Of a stretch of DNA of 64,000 nucleotides, positions 53,722 to 63,500 are shown one piece after another. The position numbers were made by a program, and so were the translations under genes. The stretch spans positions 124,001 to 188,000 of the forward strand of contig NZ_JAUYHK010000014.1 of NCBI RefSeq assembly GCF_030690045.1. The letters run 5' to 3'. The number at the start of each line of letters is the position of its first letter. Within the stretch, counting starts at the first letter, position 1. Source of the DNA: Thalassospira sp. GTDB taxonomy: Bacteria > Pseudomonadota > Alphaproteobacteria > Rhodospirillales > Thalassospiraceae. The notes beneath the pieces were generated by a model. The model was not told the DNA's origin. It worked only from the letters and a program-made list of their open reading frames with translations, and did no database searches.

Positions 53722-54306
53722 TTACAGCAGTTTTTCGCGCGGATCGAATTTCGGAGCCGGTTCGGCGGCAAGCTGTTCAAAAACCTCTTCAAGGGTATCG
53801 GCAACCGTAAAAAGATTGCGGTTCGACGGGCGGGCAAAGCCTTCCTCGATAATGCCGTCAATCATTTCAAGGCATTTGTCCCAATAACCAAGGTCATTGA
53901 AAAACACCAGCGGCTTGTCATGAATGCCAAGCTGGCGCAGGGTCAGGGCCTCGAACGCTTCGTCAAGGCTGCCCATGCCGCCCGCAAGGGTGACAAAGGC
54001 ATCGGACCGGCGAAACATTTCGACCTTGCGTTCATACATCGATTTGCACACGATCAGTTCCGACAGGCCGGTATGGCCGACTTCGATATCGTCAAGATGC
54101 TGCGGGATGATGCCAATAACCTTGCCGCCATGGGCCATGACGGCATCGGCAACTGCCCCCATCAGGCCAATGCGGCCCCCGCCATAAACAAGTGCCACAC
54201 CGCGTTCGGCCATCATGCGGCCAAAGGCAATGGCATTTTCACGGTGTTGCGGATTGACGCCATTCGATGCGCCGCAAAAAACGCAAATGGATTTGATCTT
54301 GGTCAT
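53722..54306 (-). CDS. LOG-family (TIGR00730) Rossmann-fold nucleoside 5'-monophosphate phosphoribohydrolase
   Basis: 194 residues with the family outline: ICVFCGASNG, LVYGGGRIGLMGAVADAV, IIPQHL and SMYERKVEMFRRSDAFVTLAGG. The usual catalytic PGGxGTxxE is here AGGMGSLDE (residues 108-116), with Pro to Ala and Thr to Ser changes but Gly and Glu kept. Members release adenine-type bases from nucleoside monophosphates (cytokinin activation in plants); in bacteria the role is housekeeping. ATG 54306 follows GAGG by 10 nt; the frame is open upstream without support. Confidence 0.88.
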   Translation of the reverse strand: MTKIKSICVFCGASNGVNPQHRENAIAFGRMMAERGVALVYGGGRIGLMGAVADAVMAHGGKVIGIIPQHLDDIEVGHTGLSELIVCKSMYERKVEMFRRSDAFVTLAGGMGSLDEAFEALTLRQLGIHDKPLVFFNDLGYWDKCLEMIDGIIEEGFARPSNRNLFTVADTLEEVFEQLAAEPAPKFDPREKLL

Positions 54307-54520
54307 TGGCGACCGGCCTCTTTGATTATCGTGTTGCGGATGGAAACAGTATCGGGACTTTTGCCCGATGTTACTGTCCCCTTTCTTCGGGACCATAGCT
54401 TATGATATGGCAACGCGGTCAACAGAATTTGATGATACAACCCGAATTGTGCCGTAATTCCGGGCAGGATGCCGGTTGTCGCCCTGAATATATGATTTGA
54501 ATAAAGGCAGGTTTTCCCCG

Positions 54521-55468
54521 GTGTTTGTCGATAATCCCTTTTGGTTCGCCATTCTGGTGTCGGGTGTGACCGCCACGGTTTTGATGCTTGCCCTGTGGCT
54601 GGGTCTTGACCGGGCGGTGGCGCGGCGCATTGTTCTGGCCGCCGTGATTCCGGCAATCATGGTTGCGGTGCCTGCGGCAGGCGGCCTGCCCGAGAGCGCA
54701 CGCAACGGGGTGGGCGCGGTTCTGGTGGCGGTTCTTCTGGGCGGTATGGCCGGGGCTGTTCTTGATGTCATGCGTCTGGCCGGGCGCAGTGCGGCGATCA
54801 TGGCGGCTTTGGTCCTGACCGGGGCCGGGTGGCTGGTGCTGTCCACCGGGGTTCATGGCGGGATTCCGGGCGGATCGGCCATTCTGGTCATGGTGTGCTG
54901 GGCGGCGTTTTTCGGATTTGGCGCGGCATTGATGGCGGTGACGGTACCTGATTTTACCGTTGAACCCGCCGGGTCAGGCAAGAAAACCCGGTCGAAAAAA
55001 AGCCGCGAAACGGTTGCCGCTGCGGCAACCACAGCAGACCGGGGGCCGGGCGCAGTGGCGGTGTTTCTGGCGCTTTCAATCGGGCAGGGCATGATTGCCG
55101 GCCTGTTTGGCCTCCATGATCATGTGATTTTGCACGGGGCGATGGCGGTGGCCTTGCTGGTTGCCCTGATCTGGGAAAAGGCGGCCCCCGAATATCGGGC
55201 GGCCCTGTGGTTGGCGATGGGGCCGGGCCTGATGGTGGCGGCCAGCAGTGCGATGATCATGGTCCCGGCATCGGTGGTGGCCCACCTGATATTGGTTCTG
55301 GTGATTTTTGCCGGGACCGGATCGGCAATGATTGAACGATCCTTGCCGGTTTCGGGCGGGGCCGGGCAACTTGTGGTTTCGCTGATGGTGCGGGCCAGCG
55401 TGCTGGTGTTGCCGGTTCTGGTGGCGGTTTTGGTCGCTTATATCGGGGCATCGATGCAAACATCCTGA
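54521..55468 (+). CDS. Unrecognised polytopic membrane protein
   Basis: About 315 residues, mostly Ala/Val/Leu/Gly-rich, with about nine hydrophobic segments (for example FAILVSGVTATVLMLALWLGL, AAVIPAIMVAVPAAGG, AALVLTGAGWLVLSTG and LVLPVLVAVLVAYIGA). A short charged loop (SGKKTRSKKSRETVA, around 155) is probably cytoplasmic. GTG start at 54521 chosen because GGCAGG lies 10 nt upstream; a TTG at 54497 is in frame. I do not recognise the family. Alone between the LOG gene and the LysM gene. Confidence 0.7.
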   Translation: MFVDNPFWFAILVSGVTATVLMLALWLGLDRAVARRIVLAAVIPAIMVAVPAAGGLPESARNGVGAVLVAVLLGGMAGAVLDVMRLAGRSAAIMAALVLTGAGWLVLSTGVHGGIPGGSAILVMVCWAAFFGFGAALMAVTVPDFTVEPAGSGKKTRSKKSRETVAAAATTADRGPGAVAVFLALSIGQGMIAGLFGLHDHVILHGAMAVALLVALIWEKAAPEYRAALWLAMGPGLMVAASSAMIMVPASVVAHLILVLVIFAGTGSAMIERSLPVSGGAGQLVVSLMVRASVLVLPVLVAVLVAYIGASMQTS

Positions 55469-55661
55469 AACTGTTCATCTTTGCCTAAGGGTTGGGGCGT
55501 AATCTGCATTTGTTACGGTATGGAAACTGTGCGATGAAAGTAGTACAAGTTTCAAATCGTGCCGGGAGAAGGGCCAGACCTGTGGCAATTGGTTATGCCG
55601 GTGCAGGGGCTTTTTCCCGGTCGCTATAAAAAAACACAACCACCGTTCAAGGATATTGCCG

Positions 55662-56807
55662 GTGAAAAGACCTTATATCCTCGTCATTATTGGCGTATTG
55701 CTGATTATTGCTGCGATCATCCTCAATTACATGTTGACCCGTTCAGCCGATGATGACGCGCCGGTTTCATCCGACGCATCATCCGTGGCTCCGATGGCGC
55801 GGCCTGGCCCGACGTCGGGTGATGGTGCGCCGGTGACGGGGGACCCCTCCGGGGATGCGCCGGAAATTGCCAATCCCAGTTTCGATGTTGTCCGGGTCAG
55901 TCCCGAAGGCAATACCGTGATTGCCGGTCGCGCCGAACCGGGCAGCCAGGTGCGTGTCCGCGACGGTGAAACGGTGATTGGCGAGGCAACCGCCGATGCG
56001 CGCGGCGAATGGGTGATTTTACCGGAAACGCCGTTATCTGCCGGGGATCGTGAATTATCGGTCGAGGCCGAGGGAACCGACGGCGAAATCCGCACCGCCG
56101 ATGATCATGTTGTGCTGTTGATCCCGGAACAGGCCGCACCGACACCGGCTGCTGAAGCGGCTCCTGCTCCGGCCGAAACGGCTGACGAACCTGCTGCGGC
56201 ACCGGCGGCGCCGGAACAGCAATCTGTCATTGCCCTTCTGGTGCCCAATGACGGGGATGGTCCGACGACAGTGATGCAGGGGCCAGGGGCTGTTGAAAAT
56301 CCGGCAAATGACGCCCGGATTGACGCCGCAACTGATGCCGCACCACAGCCGCGCCTGAGCATCGATGTTGTCGATTACGACGATCAGGGCCGGGTGGCGA
56401 TGTCGGGCAAGACCGATGCCGGTCATGATGTCCGGGTCTATCTGGATAACCGTTTTGTCGGCGAGGCCCCCGGCAGTGATGACGGCGCATGGGCCCTGAC
56501 GATTGGCGAACCGGTTGAACCGGGGCAATATACCCTGCGTGCCGATCAGCTTGATCCCGATGGCAAGGTGGTGGCACGGGTAGAAATTCCGTTTGAACGC
56601 GCCGATACCAGCCGGATTTTGGAGCCGGGCGCACGCTATGTCGTGCAACCGGGCAACAGTTTGTGGCGCATTGCGCGTCGGACCTATGGCGACGGTTTGC
56701 AATATTGGGTGATCTATAATCAGAATCGCGGGCAGATTCGCGATCCTGACCTGATTTACCCAGGGCAAATATTTGCCTTGCCAGAAACCGGGGAAACGCC
56801 GCAATAA
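55662..56807 (+). CDS. Membrane-anchored LysM protein with Ig-like repeats
   Basis: About 381 residues. An N-terminal helix (YILVIIGVLLIIAAIILNYML) anchors it with the rest in the periplasm. Two similar bacterial Ig-like modules (NTVIAGRAEPGSQVRVRDG and GRVAMSGKTDAGHDVRVYLD) flank an Ala/Pro-rich linker (about 155-190), followed by a C-terminal LysM domain (about 325-377; YVVQPGNSLWRIARRTYGDG) for peptidoglycan. GTG 55662 has AAGGA 8 nt upstream; TTG 55656 is also in frame. Role: cell-wall binding or scaffold. A terminator overlaps its stop codon. Confidence 0.85.
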   Translation: MKRPYILVIIGVLLIIAAIILNYMLTRSADDDAPVSSDASSVAPMARPGPTSGDGAPVTGDPSGDAPEIANPSFDVVRVSPEGNTVIAGRAEPGSQVRVRDGETVIGEATADARGEWVILPETPLSAGDRELSVEAEGTDGEIRTADDHVVLLIPEQAAPTPAAEAAPAPAETADEPAAAPAAPEQQSVIALLVPNDGDGPTTVMQGPGAVENPANDARIDAATDAAPQPRLSIDVVDYDDQGRVAMSGKTDAGHDVRVYLDNRFVGEAPGSDDGAWALTIGEPVEPGQYTLRADQLDPDGKVVARVEIPFERADTSRILEPGARYVVQPGNSLWRIARRTYGDGLQYWVIYNQNRGQIRDPDLIYPGQIFALPETGETPQ

Positions 56808-56825
56808 GCGGCGTTTTCGCTTTTT
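56794..56825 (+). terminator. Terminator overlapping the LysM gene stop
   Basis: AAACGCCGC-AATAA-GCGGCGTTT then TCGCTTTTT; the TAA stop lies in the loop. Confidence 0.85.
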
Positions 56826-56921
56826 GGTTCAGGTTGCGTTGCCCGCACCCCCTACTAGATGATAAGAACGTCGTTCGGCCCGTGGATCGGGCCGGATGCA
56901 TGGCAATTAGGGAATAATATT

Positions 56922-57611
56922 TTGAAATCAGTTCTTGTACCGATCAATCCCGAAGGCTGGAAATTTATTGCGATTTTCGCCGCAGTGACCGTGATCCTGT
57001 TTCTGATTGCCGAGCCTGTGGGCTGGATTGGCGTGATCTTGACCTTGTGGTGCGCGTATTTCTTTCGCGACCCGGATCGCGTCACCCCGGTTGGTGACAA
57101 TCTGGTGATTGCCCCGGCCGATGGCCGGATTTGCATGATTTCCAAGGCCCCGTTGCCCAAGGAACTGGAACTGGACGACAAAACCCCGCGCACTCGCATT
57201 TCGATTTTCATGAATGTTTTTAACGTCCATGTAAACCGGTCGCCGGTGGCCGGTGAAATCGTTGGCGAGGCCTATGTGCCTGGCAAATTCGTCAATGCCG
57301 AACTGGACAAGGCATCCGAGGCCAACGAACGGCAGATTTTGCTGGTCCGCGATGCCGGGGGCCGCGAATTTGGCGTGGTGCAGATTGCCGGTCTGGTCGC
57401 ACGGCGGATTTTGTGTGATGTCGGTCGCGGGTCGATCCTCAAGGCGGGTGAACGGTTTGGCCTGATCCGGTTTGGCTCGCGCGTTGATGTTTATCTACCC
57501 GAAGGGGTGGAGCCAAAGGTCTGCGTCGGGCAATTGACCGTGGCCGGTGAAACCGTTCTGGCCGATGTTTCGGCCAGTGATGCAACAGTTCTGACCGGGG
57601 AGATTCGTTAA
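56922..57611 (+). CDS. psd: Phosphatidylserine decarboxylase (proenzyme)
   Basis: About 229 residues from TTG 56922 (AGGGA 8 nt upstream; [15 protein letters not shown] is the usual alphaproteobacterial start); ATG 56859 would add 21 residues. The proenzyme cleaves itself at Gly185-Ser186 in [13 protein letters not shown] to form the pyruvoyl cofactor. Also seen are FFRDPDR, APADGRI and [11 protein letters not shown] with conserved His. It converts phosphatidylserine to phosphatidylethanolamine at the inner membrane and is coupled to pssA by a 1-bp overlap. Confidence 0.95.
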   Translation: MKSVLVPINPEGWKFIAIFAAVTVILFLIAEPVGWIGVILTLWCAYFFRDPDRVTPVGDNLVIAPADGRICMISKAPLPKELELDDKTPRTRISIFMNVFNVHVNRSPVAGEIVGEAYVPGKFVNAELDKASEANERQILLVRDAGGREFGVVQIAGLVARRILCDVGRGSILKAGERFGLIRFGSRVDVYLPEGVEPKVCVGQLTVAGETVLADVSASDATVLTGEIR

Positions 57612-58465
57612 TGGCAGACGGCACGCACCGCAAACCCCGCCGTTTCAAGGCATTGTCGATGGCGCGTCTGGCGCCGAATGTCGCGACGTTGCTGGGCATG
57701 TGTGCGGGTCTGACGGCAATCCGCTTTGCGATGCAGGGGCGGTGGGAAGCCGCCGTTGCCGCGATTCTGATTGCCGGAATCATTGACGGGCTGGACGGGC
57801 GTCTGGCACGGATGCTCAATTCCAGCAGCCGCTTTGGCGCCGAACTCGATTCCCTGTCGGATTTCGTCTGTTTTGGCGTTGCGCCGGCGATGATGATGTA
57901 TTTCTGGTCATTGCATCAGTTGGGGTCGATCGGCTGGGCGCTGTCGCTGTTATTTGCGGTGTGTATGGTGTTGCGTCTGGCGCGATTCAATACGCAAATG
58001 CTGGGCGAACCGGAATTGCCGACATGGGCCTACCGGTTCTTTACCGGGGTGCCTGCCCCGGCGGCGGCCGGGCTTTTGATGTGGCCGATGGTGTTGCAAT
58101 TCCAGTTCGGCGGCGAATTTTTCGACAGCCCGGTGATCACCGCCCCCTATATCGTGCTGGTTGCCTGTCTGGCCGTGTCGCGGTTGCCGACCTTCAGTTT
58201 CAAGAAAATCAAGGTGCCGCGTGCCTGGGTCTTGCCGTTGATGCTGGCCTTCGGGGCGTCGGTGGCATTTCTGGTATCGTCGCCGTGGCTGACATTGTCG
58301 ATCATTGCCGGGGTTTATTTCGCGACCTTTTTCTTCAGTTTCCAGTCCTATCGCCGCATGGGAATCGAACATCACCGCGAAGAAGGCGGGGCGGAGGAAG
58401 AAGACGATCTGGGGCAATCCGATGATGACCCTGATGACGGGCTGAACCGGGTGCATCAGAACTGA
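57611..58465 (+). CDS. pssA: CDP-diacylglycerol-serine O-phosphatidyltransferase
   Basis: 284 residues, inner membrane. The CDP-alcohol phosphotransferase motif is complete: D62-G63-x2-A66-R67-x8-G76-x3-D80-x3-D84 within IIDGLDGRLARMLNSSSRFG. Several helices follow (for example LVACLAVSRLPTF and SIIAGVYFATFFFSF), ending in an acidic tail (EEGGAEEEDDLGQ). It makes phosphatidylserine, which Psd then decarboxylates. The start overlaps the psd stop (TAATG). A terminator follows. Confidence 0.96.
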   Translation: MADGTHRKPRRFKALSMARLAPNVATLLGMCAGLTAIRFAMQGRWEAAVAAILIAGIIDGLDGRLARMLNSSSRFGAELDSLSDFVCFGVAPAMMMYFWSLHQLGSIGWALSLLFAVCMVLRLARFNTQMLGEPELPTWAYRFFTGVPAPAAAGLLMWPMVLQFQFGGEFFDSPVITAPYIVLVACLAVSRLPTFSFKKIKVPRAWVLPLMLAFGASVAFLVSSPWLTLSIIAGVYFATFFFSFQSYRRMGIEHHREEGGAEEEDDLGQSDDDPDDGLNRVHQN

Positions 58466-58486
58466 GAAAACCGGATATTTCGCAGA

Positions 58487-58523
58487 AAAACGGGCAGGGT
58501 CATAACCTTGCCCGTTTTGTTTG
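58487..58523 (+). terminator. Terminator after psd-pssA
   Basis: AACGGGCAGGGT pairs with ACCTTGCCCGTTTT over a short loop, then GTTTGGGG, just past pssA. Confidence 0.8.
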
Positions 58524-58531
58524 GGGCGTCC

Positions 58532-59407
58532 CTATTCGGTCAGGTCTTCCGGATGATGTTCCATGGCGGCAAAAATGCGCTGTTGTTCGGCGATGGTATG
58601 CAGGGCCAGAAACTGTTTCATCCACGGTTTGTCGGGGCGGACTTTGATTAGGGTATTGATGTCATTTATCACCGCCATCCCGACCGGGTTTTTGGTGCAG
58701 CCGACATGGATATTCAAAGGGTCCGGGGCCTCGATAATCGGGATCGATATCAAATCGGTGTCGGTATCTGCACTGGCGCGGTAATGATACATTTCGGCGG
58801 GATAATACAAAACCCAGTCCAACCGCCCCAGGGCCAGCAATTCCAGAAACATGTCGTCATTCGCAGTTTGCCGGACATTGCGCATCAGATTGGTGTGTTT
58901 CAACATATCATCAATCGTCGGCCCATAGGAACGGCTGCCTCGGATCGCAGTATTCAGCGCGGTGTTTTGCAACAGGCGTTGCAGGCTCAAAGCGCCGTCA
59001 TCATTCAGATAAGGAGTGAAAAGCGTCAATTGTTCTGCCCGGATGATCACGGAAACCGGCAAATTGACAGCGATCACGTCACTGAAGGTCACAAAATTCG
59101 CCCGTTCTTCGGTTTTGATCAGGCCTGCCCAGCAGGCAAAGTTGCCATTGCGCATGTCGGCAATCGTCCGGGCCAGCGGCATGACAGTGGTTTGATGATC
59201 ATAACCGGTCAGATGTTCCTGAAACCAGCGCAAGGTATATCCGGCAAAACCTTCAAGGCCATTCGGGGTTTCAACAAAGCCGGGTGGTTGGGCATCATGG
59301 GCCCAGATAATCGTTTGTTGGGCCGATGCAAATCCCGTGCCGTTCAGGAACAGAAAGACAACGACAGCCACGCGATAGAGATTGCGGAATGTTGCGGGTG
59401 CTTTCAT
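58532..59407 (-). CDS. Periplasmic solute-binding-like protein (tandem paralogue 1)
   Basis: 291 residues with a signal peptide (VAVVVFLFLNGTGFASA, before QQT). The mature start TIIWAHDAQPPGFVETPNG and later CWAGLIKTEERANFVTFSDVIAVNLPVSVII and RLDWVLYYPAEMYHY follow a family 3/TIGR02285-like plan: a sensing-type binding protein with an absent transporter. The core (SRSYGPTIDDMLKH, NDDMFLELLALGRLDW) is plainly paralogous to the next gene (59502-60374). Function unknown. Confidence 0.8.
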   Translation of the reverse strand: MKAPATFRNLYRVAVVVFLFLNGTGFASAQQTIIWAHDAQPPGFVETPNGLEGFAGYTLRWFQEHLTGYDHQTTVMPLARTIADMRNGNFACWAGLIKTEERANFVTFSDVIAVNLPVSVIIRAEQLTLFTPYLNDDGALSLQRLLQNTALNTAIRGSRSYGPTIDDMLKHTNLMRNVRQTANDDMFLELLALGRLDWVLYYPAEMYHYRASADTDTDLISIPIIEAPDPLNIHVGCTKNPVGMAVINDINTLIKVRPDKPWMKQFLALHTIAEQQRIFAAMEHHPEDLTE

Positions 59408-59501
59408 GGTGCCGTGTGTCCTTGACGGTATCGGTTTTAATAAGGCTTCCTGTTATCTGGGATGACGGGGATTCGGTTTCAATATGTCGGAAAACCGGTG
59501 A

Positions 59502-60374
59502 TTATGACGGTGGCCGATTGCGGCCATTCTGCCAGATGCGCACCGCATTGGCATACCATGCGCGGTCGGCATCGCTCAGCCAAGTGGCATAAAAATGCGT
59601 CCACGGCATGTCGGGATGGTCATCAACAATGTCATTGATGGCAGCAATCGCCGCCTGTCCGGCAGGGGTGTTTGAACAGCCATAGGTGGCCTGTAAAAGG
59701 TCGGTATTTCCGGCAACCGGCAGGGTGGTAAAGCCGGTTTGCGGATTGATCTGGCGGCGGAAATATTCAATCTCGGACGGGAAAAACAGGGTCCAGTCGA
59801 TCCGCTTGAGGTCCAGCAGGGCCAGAAATTTGTCGTCATTGCTGATGCGGGTAATATGGGCGGTTTGCGGGATGTGATCCAGAATGGTGTCAATCGCCGG
59901 GCCATAGGCGCGACCGCTGCGCAAGGCCGCCCGAAGCGACGTGTCCGACACAAGCGACGAAAAATCAAGATGGCCATTGGCATCAAGATAACCGGCAAAA
60001 CGGTCCCGATCCGTCTCGCGAATGATGACCGTAACGGGCAAATGCAACAGGATGGTATCGGCAAAGCTGATATAACTCTTGCGGTCTTCGGTCGGGATCA
60101 GGGATGAACTGCACACCAGCGTCCCGTTGCGAATTTCGGCCAGAATGCGCGAAATCGGCAGGATGACATTGTTATGGCGATAATCCGGCAGGCGTTCGGT
60201 GAACCAGTTCTGGGTTTGGGCACCATAGCCCGACAAACCTGCACCATCCTCGATAAAGGCCGGGGGAAACACCGGTGCCGCCCATGTCAAAGCCACCGGA
60301 TCAGCAGCCCGCGCGATGTCATATCCGCCCAGAATAAAACAGCTTGCGGCAATGAAGGAACGCAAACAGCCCAT
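59502..60374 (-). CDS. Periplasmic solute-binding-like protein (tandem paralogue 2)
   Basis: 290 residues with signal peptide (MGCLRSFIAASCFILGGY, cleavage near ARA). Paralogue of the preceding gene: SGRAYGPAIDTILDH, NDDKFLALLDLKRIDWTLFFPSE and CSSSLIPTEDRKSYISFADTI. Conserved Cys in NAMQATYGC-type position (ATYGCSNTPAG) matches VGCTKNPVG in paralogue 1. ATG 60374 preferred over an extension to 60527. The two genes probably arose by duplication; 94 bp separate them. No permease nearby. Confidence 0.8.
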   Translation of the reverse strand: MGCLRSFIAASCFILGGYDIARAADPVALTWAAPVFPPAFIEDGAGLSGYGAQTQNWFTERLPDYRHNNVILPISRILAEIRNGTLVCSSSLIPTEDRKSYISFADTILLHLPVTVIIRETDRDRFAGYLDANGHLDFSSLVSDTSLRAALRSGRAYGPAIDTILDHIPQTAHITRISNDDKFLALLDLKRIDWTLFFPSEIEYFRRQINPQTGFTTLPVAGNTDLLQATYGCSNTPAGQAAIAAINDIVDDHPDMPWTHFYATWLSDADRAWYANAVRIWQNGRNRPPS

Positions 60375-60496
60375 AATGCTGACTTTCTCGCTACTGTTCC
60401 GGCCAGATGACGCAGACTTTATCACAGAATTACATAAGAAAGTGTAAAATACTATCCCATTGCATAGTGTGCGGTCCGGGATGCGTTCCAAAAAGT

Positions 60497-60524
60497 ACCG
60501 GCCCCCTGAAAACAGGGGGCCGGT
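60497..60524 (-). terminator. Terminator of the RND operon
   Basis: ACCGGCCCCCTG-AAAA-CAGGGGGCCGGT, then ACTTTTTGG in minus orientation, 48 bp past the RND stop. Confidence 0.9.
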
Positions 60525-60571
60525 CAAACCGCGCAGCGGGGTCGGGGGGAGAGTCTGCGCGGCCTGTCTCG

Positions 60572-63500
60572 TTACAGCGGCACCTGACCGGTTTCACCTT
60601 CCTGATGGCCAAAGCGACGGGCAAGGCGTGCCCGCACACGCCGCATCAGACCCGCCGCCTTGTGACGCATCAACAAGGCGCAGGGGGTAAAAATCAGGGT
60701 CAGCACGGTGGCAAAGGCAAGGCCAAAGGCAATCGAGGTTGCCAGTTGCACCCACCATTGCGTCGAAGGCGCGCCGATGGAAAATTCGCGGGTGGCAAAA
60801 TCGATATTGATCTGCAAAACCATCGGCACCAGCCCCAGAATGGTGGTGATGGTCGTCAGCATCACCGGACGCAAACGTTGTGCCCCGGTTTGCAGAATGG
60901 CATCCTCGATATTGTCCGCCGTGATTTTAAGCCGGTCAAAGGTATCGATCAGCACGATATTGTTGTTCACGACAATCCCGGCCAGCGCGACAATGCCAAT
61001 GCCGTTCATGACAATCGAAAAAGCCTGCCCGGTCAGTAACAACCCGGCCAGAACACCCGCCGTAGACATGATGATGGCGGCCATGATCAAAAGCGAACTG
61101 GAAATGCTGTTAAACTGGGTGACCAGAATGACAAACATGATGAACAGCGCAACCGTGAAGGCCTTGGCAAGGAAGTCTGCCGATTTTTGCTGTTCTTCGT
61201 CCTGCCCCTTGAAGGTGACACTGACGCGCGGGTCGATTTCCAGCCCGGCCATCCATTCCTTGACCTCACGCACTTTGGTGTCGACCAGAACACCTTCGGA
61301 TACGTCAGCCTTGACGGTCAGGGCGCGCTGGCTGTCCACCCGGGTCAGGGTGCCGGTTTTCAGTTTGGGGCGGCGTTCAACAAAGTTCGACAACGGCACC
61401 AGCCCCTGATCGGTGACAATCCGCAGGCGTTGCAATTCTTCCAGCGTGCGGCGGTCATCGGGATAACGTCCGACAATATCGATTTCCTCGGTCGAATCAT
61501 CCGGGCGATAGGTCGAAAAGGTAATGCCGTTGGTCACCAGTTTGATGGTGTTGCCGATCGTCGTAATATCGGCCCCGAATTTGAGCGCCTGGGCACGGTC
61601 CACCACATATTCCCAGTCAATACCGGGCGGTGATTTGCCATCTTCGTAATTATAAAGACCGCCCAGTTCATGCAGGCCATCGGTAATGCGGGTGGCCGCT
61701 TCGTCCAGCAATTGCGGATAATATGACCGTAATTGAATCTGCACATCCTTGCCTTGCGGCGGTCCGGCTTCGGCGGCACTGATTTCGACATGCACCCCGG
61801 CAAGGTCCTCCGTGACGGCAAGGATTTCCTGTTCCATGATCGATGCCTTGGGCCGGTTCTGCCAATCGGCATATTCAAGCTGAATGACGCCGATCACGTC
61901 TTCGGCGGCTTCGTTGCCCCCGGAACCCAGACCCGACCGGGCATAGACGGTATCAAACCAGTGTTGGTTCACATGCCCTGCATCCAGTTCAAGAATGCGG
62001 TTTTCAACCTCGCGGACCAGCTCATCCTGCTCGTAATAGGACATGTTGCCGCGTGCCCGGATCTGGATGGACGATACTTCGGGTTCGACTTCCGGGAAAA
62101 ATTCAAACCCCTTGCCAAACTGTCCAAAGACCATCCAGACACCGATCAGAATGCCAAAGGCCAACGGAATAATCAGCCAATAGACTTTCAGGGCACGGCG
62201 CAGCGTGCGGACATAAAACCCCGTGCCACCGGTCAGATCGTTTAGCTGATCGATTTGACCAGCCGCCACGGCGTCAAGGGCCGGGCTGGATGCGGCACCG
62301 GGCTTGCCAAACCATGCGCCGACGGTCGGCACAAAAATCAGGGCCATGACAAGCGATGCAGACAGGGTAAACAGCACCGTAATCGGCAGGAATTTCATAA
62401 ACTCGCCGACAATATCGGGCCAAAAAGCCAACGGCAAAAAGGCGGCAAGGGTGGTGGCGGTCGAGGCAATGATCGGCATACCCATGCGTTTGGCCGCCAG
62501 CGGATAGGCCTGTTTGCGATGCAGGCCGTCCAGCATCTTGCGATCGGCATATTCGGTCACGACAATCGCGCCATCCACCAGCATCCCGACGGCCAGTATA
62601 AGGCTGAACAGCACCACGATATTCACCGTCATGCCCAACGCATACAGGATCAGAATCCCGGTCAGGAACGACCCCGGAATGGCAAGACCAACCAACAGCC
62701 CCGACCGCCAGCCCAGCGACCAGATCACCACAATCATCACCAGCAAAATCGCCAGAATCACGCTGTTTTGCAGTTCGTTCAGCATGGTGCGGATATCGTT
62801 GGATTGATCCTGTGAATAGCTGATCTGAACGGTCGGCGGGAAGGTTTCGGCACGCGCGGCTGTCAATGCCTTGACGTTATCGATCACCTCGATGATGTTT
62901 TCACCGACCCGTTTGGAAATCTCGATTGCAATGGCGGGCTGGCCATTCAGGCGGGCAAAGCTGGTAACGTCCTTAAATGTCCGGCGGACTTCGCCGATAT
63001 CGCGGAACCGCACCACGGCATCGCCATCGACCACAAGCGGCATATCAAGGATATCATCAACCGTTTCAAACAGGCCGGGAACCTTGATGTTAAAGCGCCC
63101 CGTGCCGGTGTCAAGTGCGCCTGCGGCAACCAATGAATTGGAATTGCGCACCAGTTGCACCAGATCGGTGCCGTTCAGGCGATAACTTTCAACCTTGACC
63201 GGATCAATGATGAATTCGACCAGTTCCTCGCGGTCCCCGGCCAGATTGGCCTCCAATACGGCCGGAATGCCTTCGATATCGTCTTTCAGATCGCGGGCAA
63301 GCCGCACCAGGGTCCGTTCGGGAAGATCGCCCGACAAGGTGACGACCAGAACCGGAAACAGCGACAGATTGACTTCATGCACTTCGGGATCGTCGGTATC
63401 GTCGGGCAGGTCGGATTTGGCGATATCGACCCGTTCGCGCACATCGGCCAGTGCCTCGTCAATATCGACATTGGCATAGAATTCCAGCGTGACCGATGCC

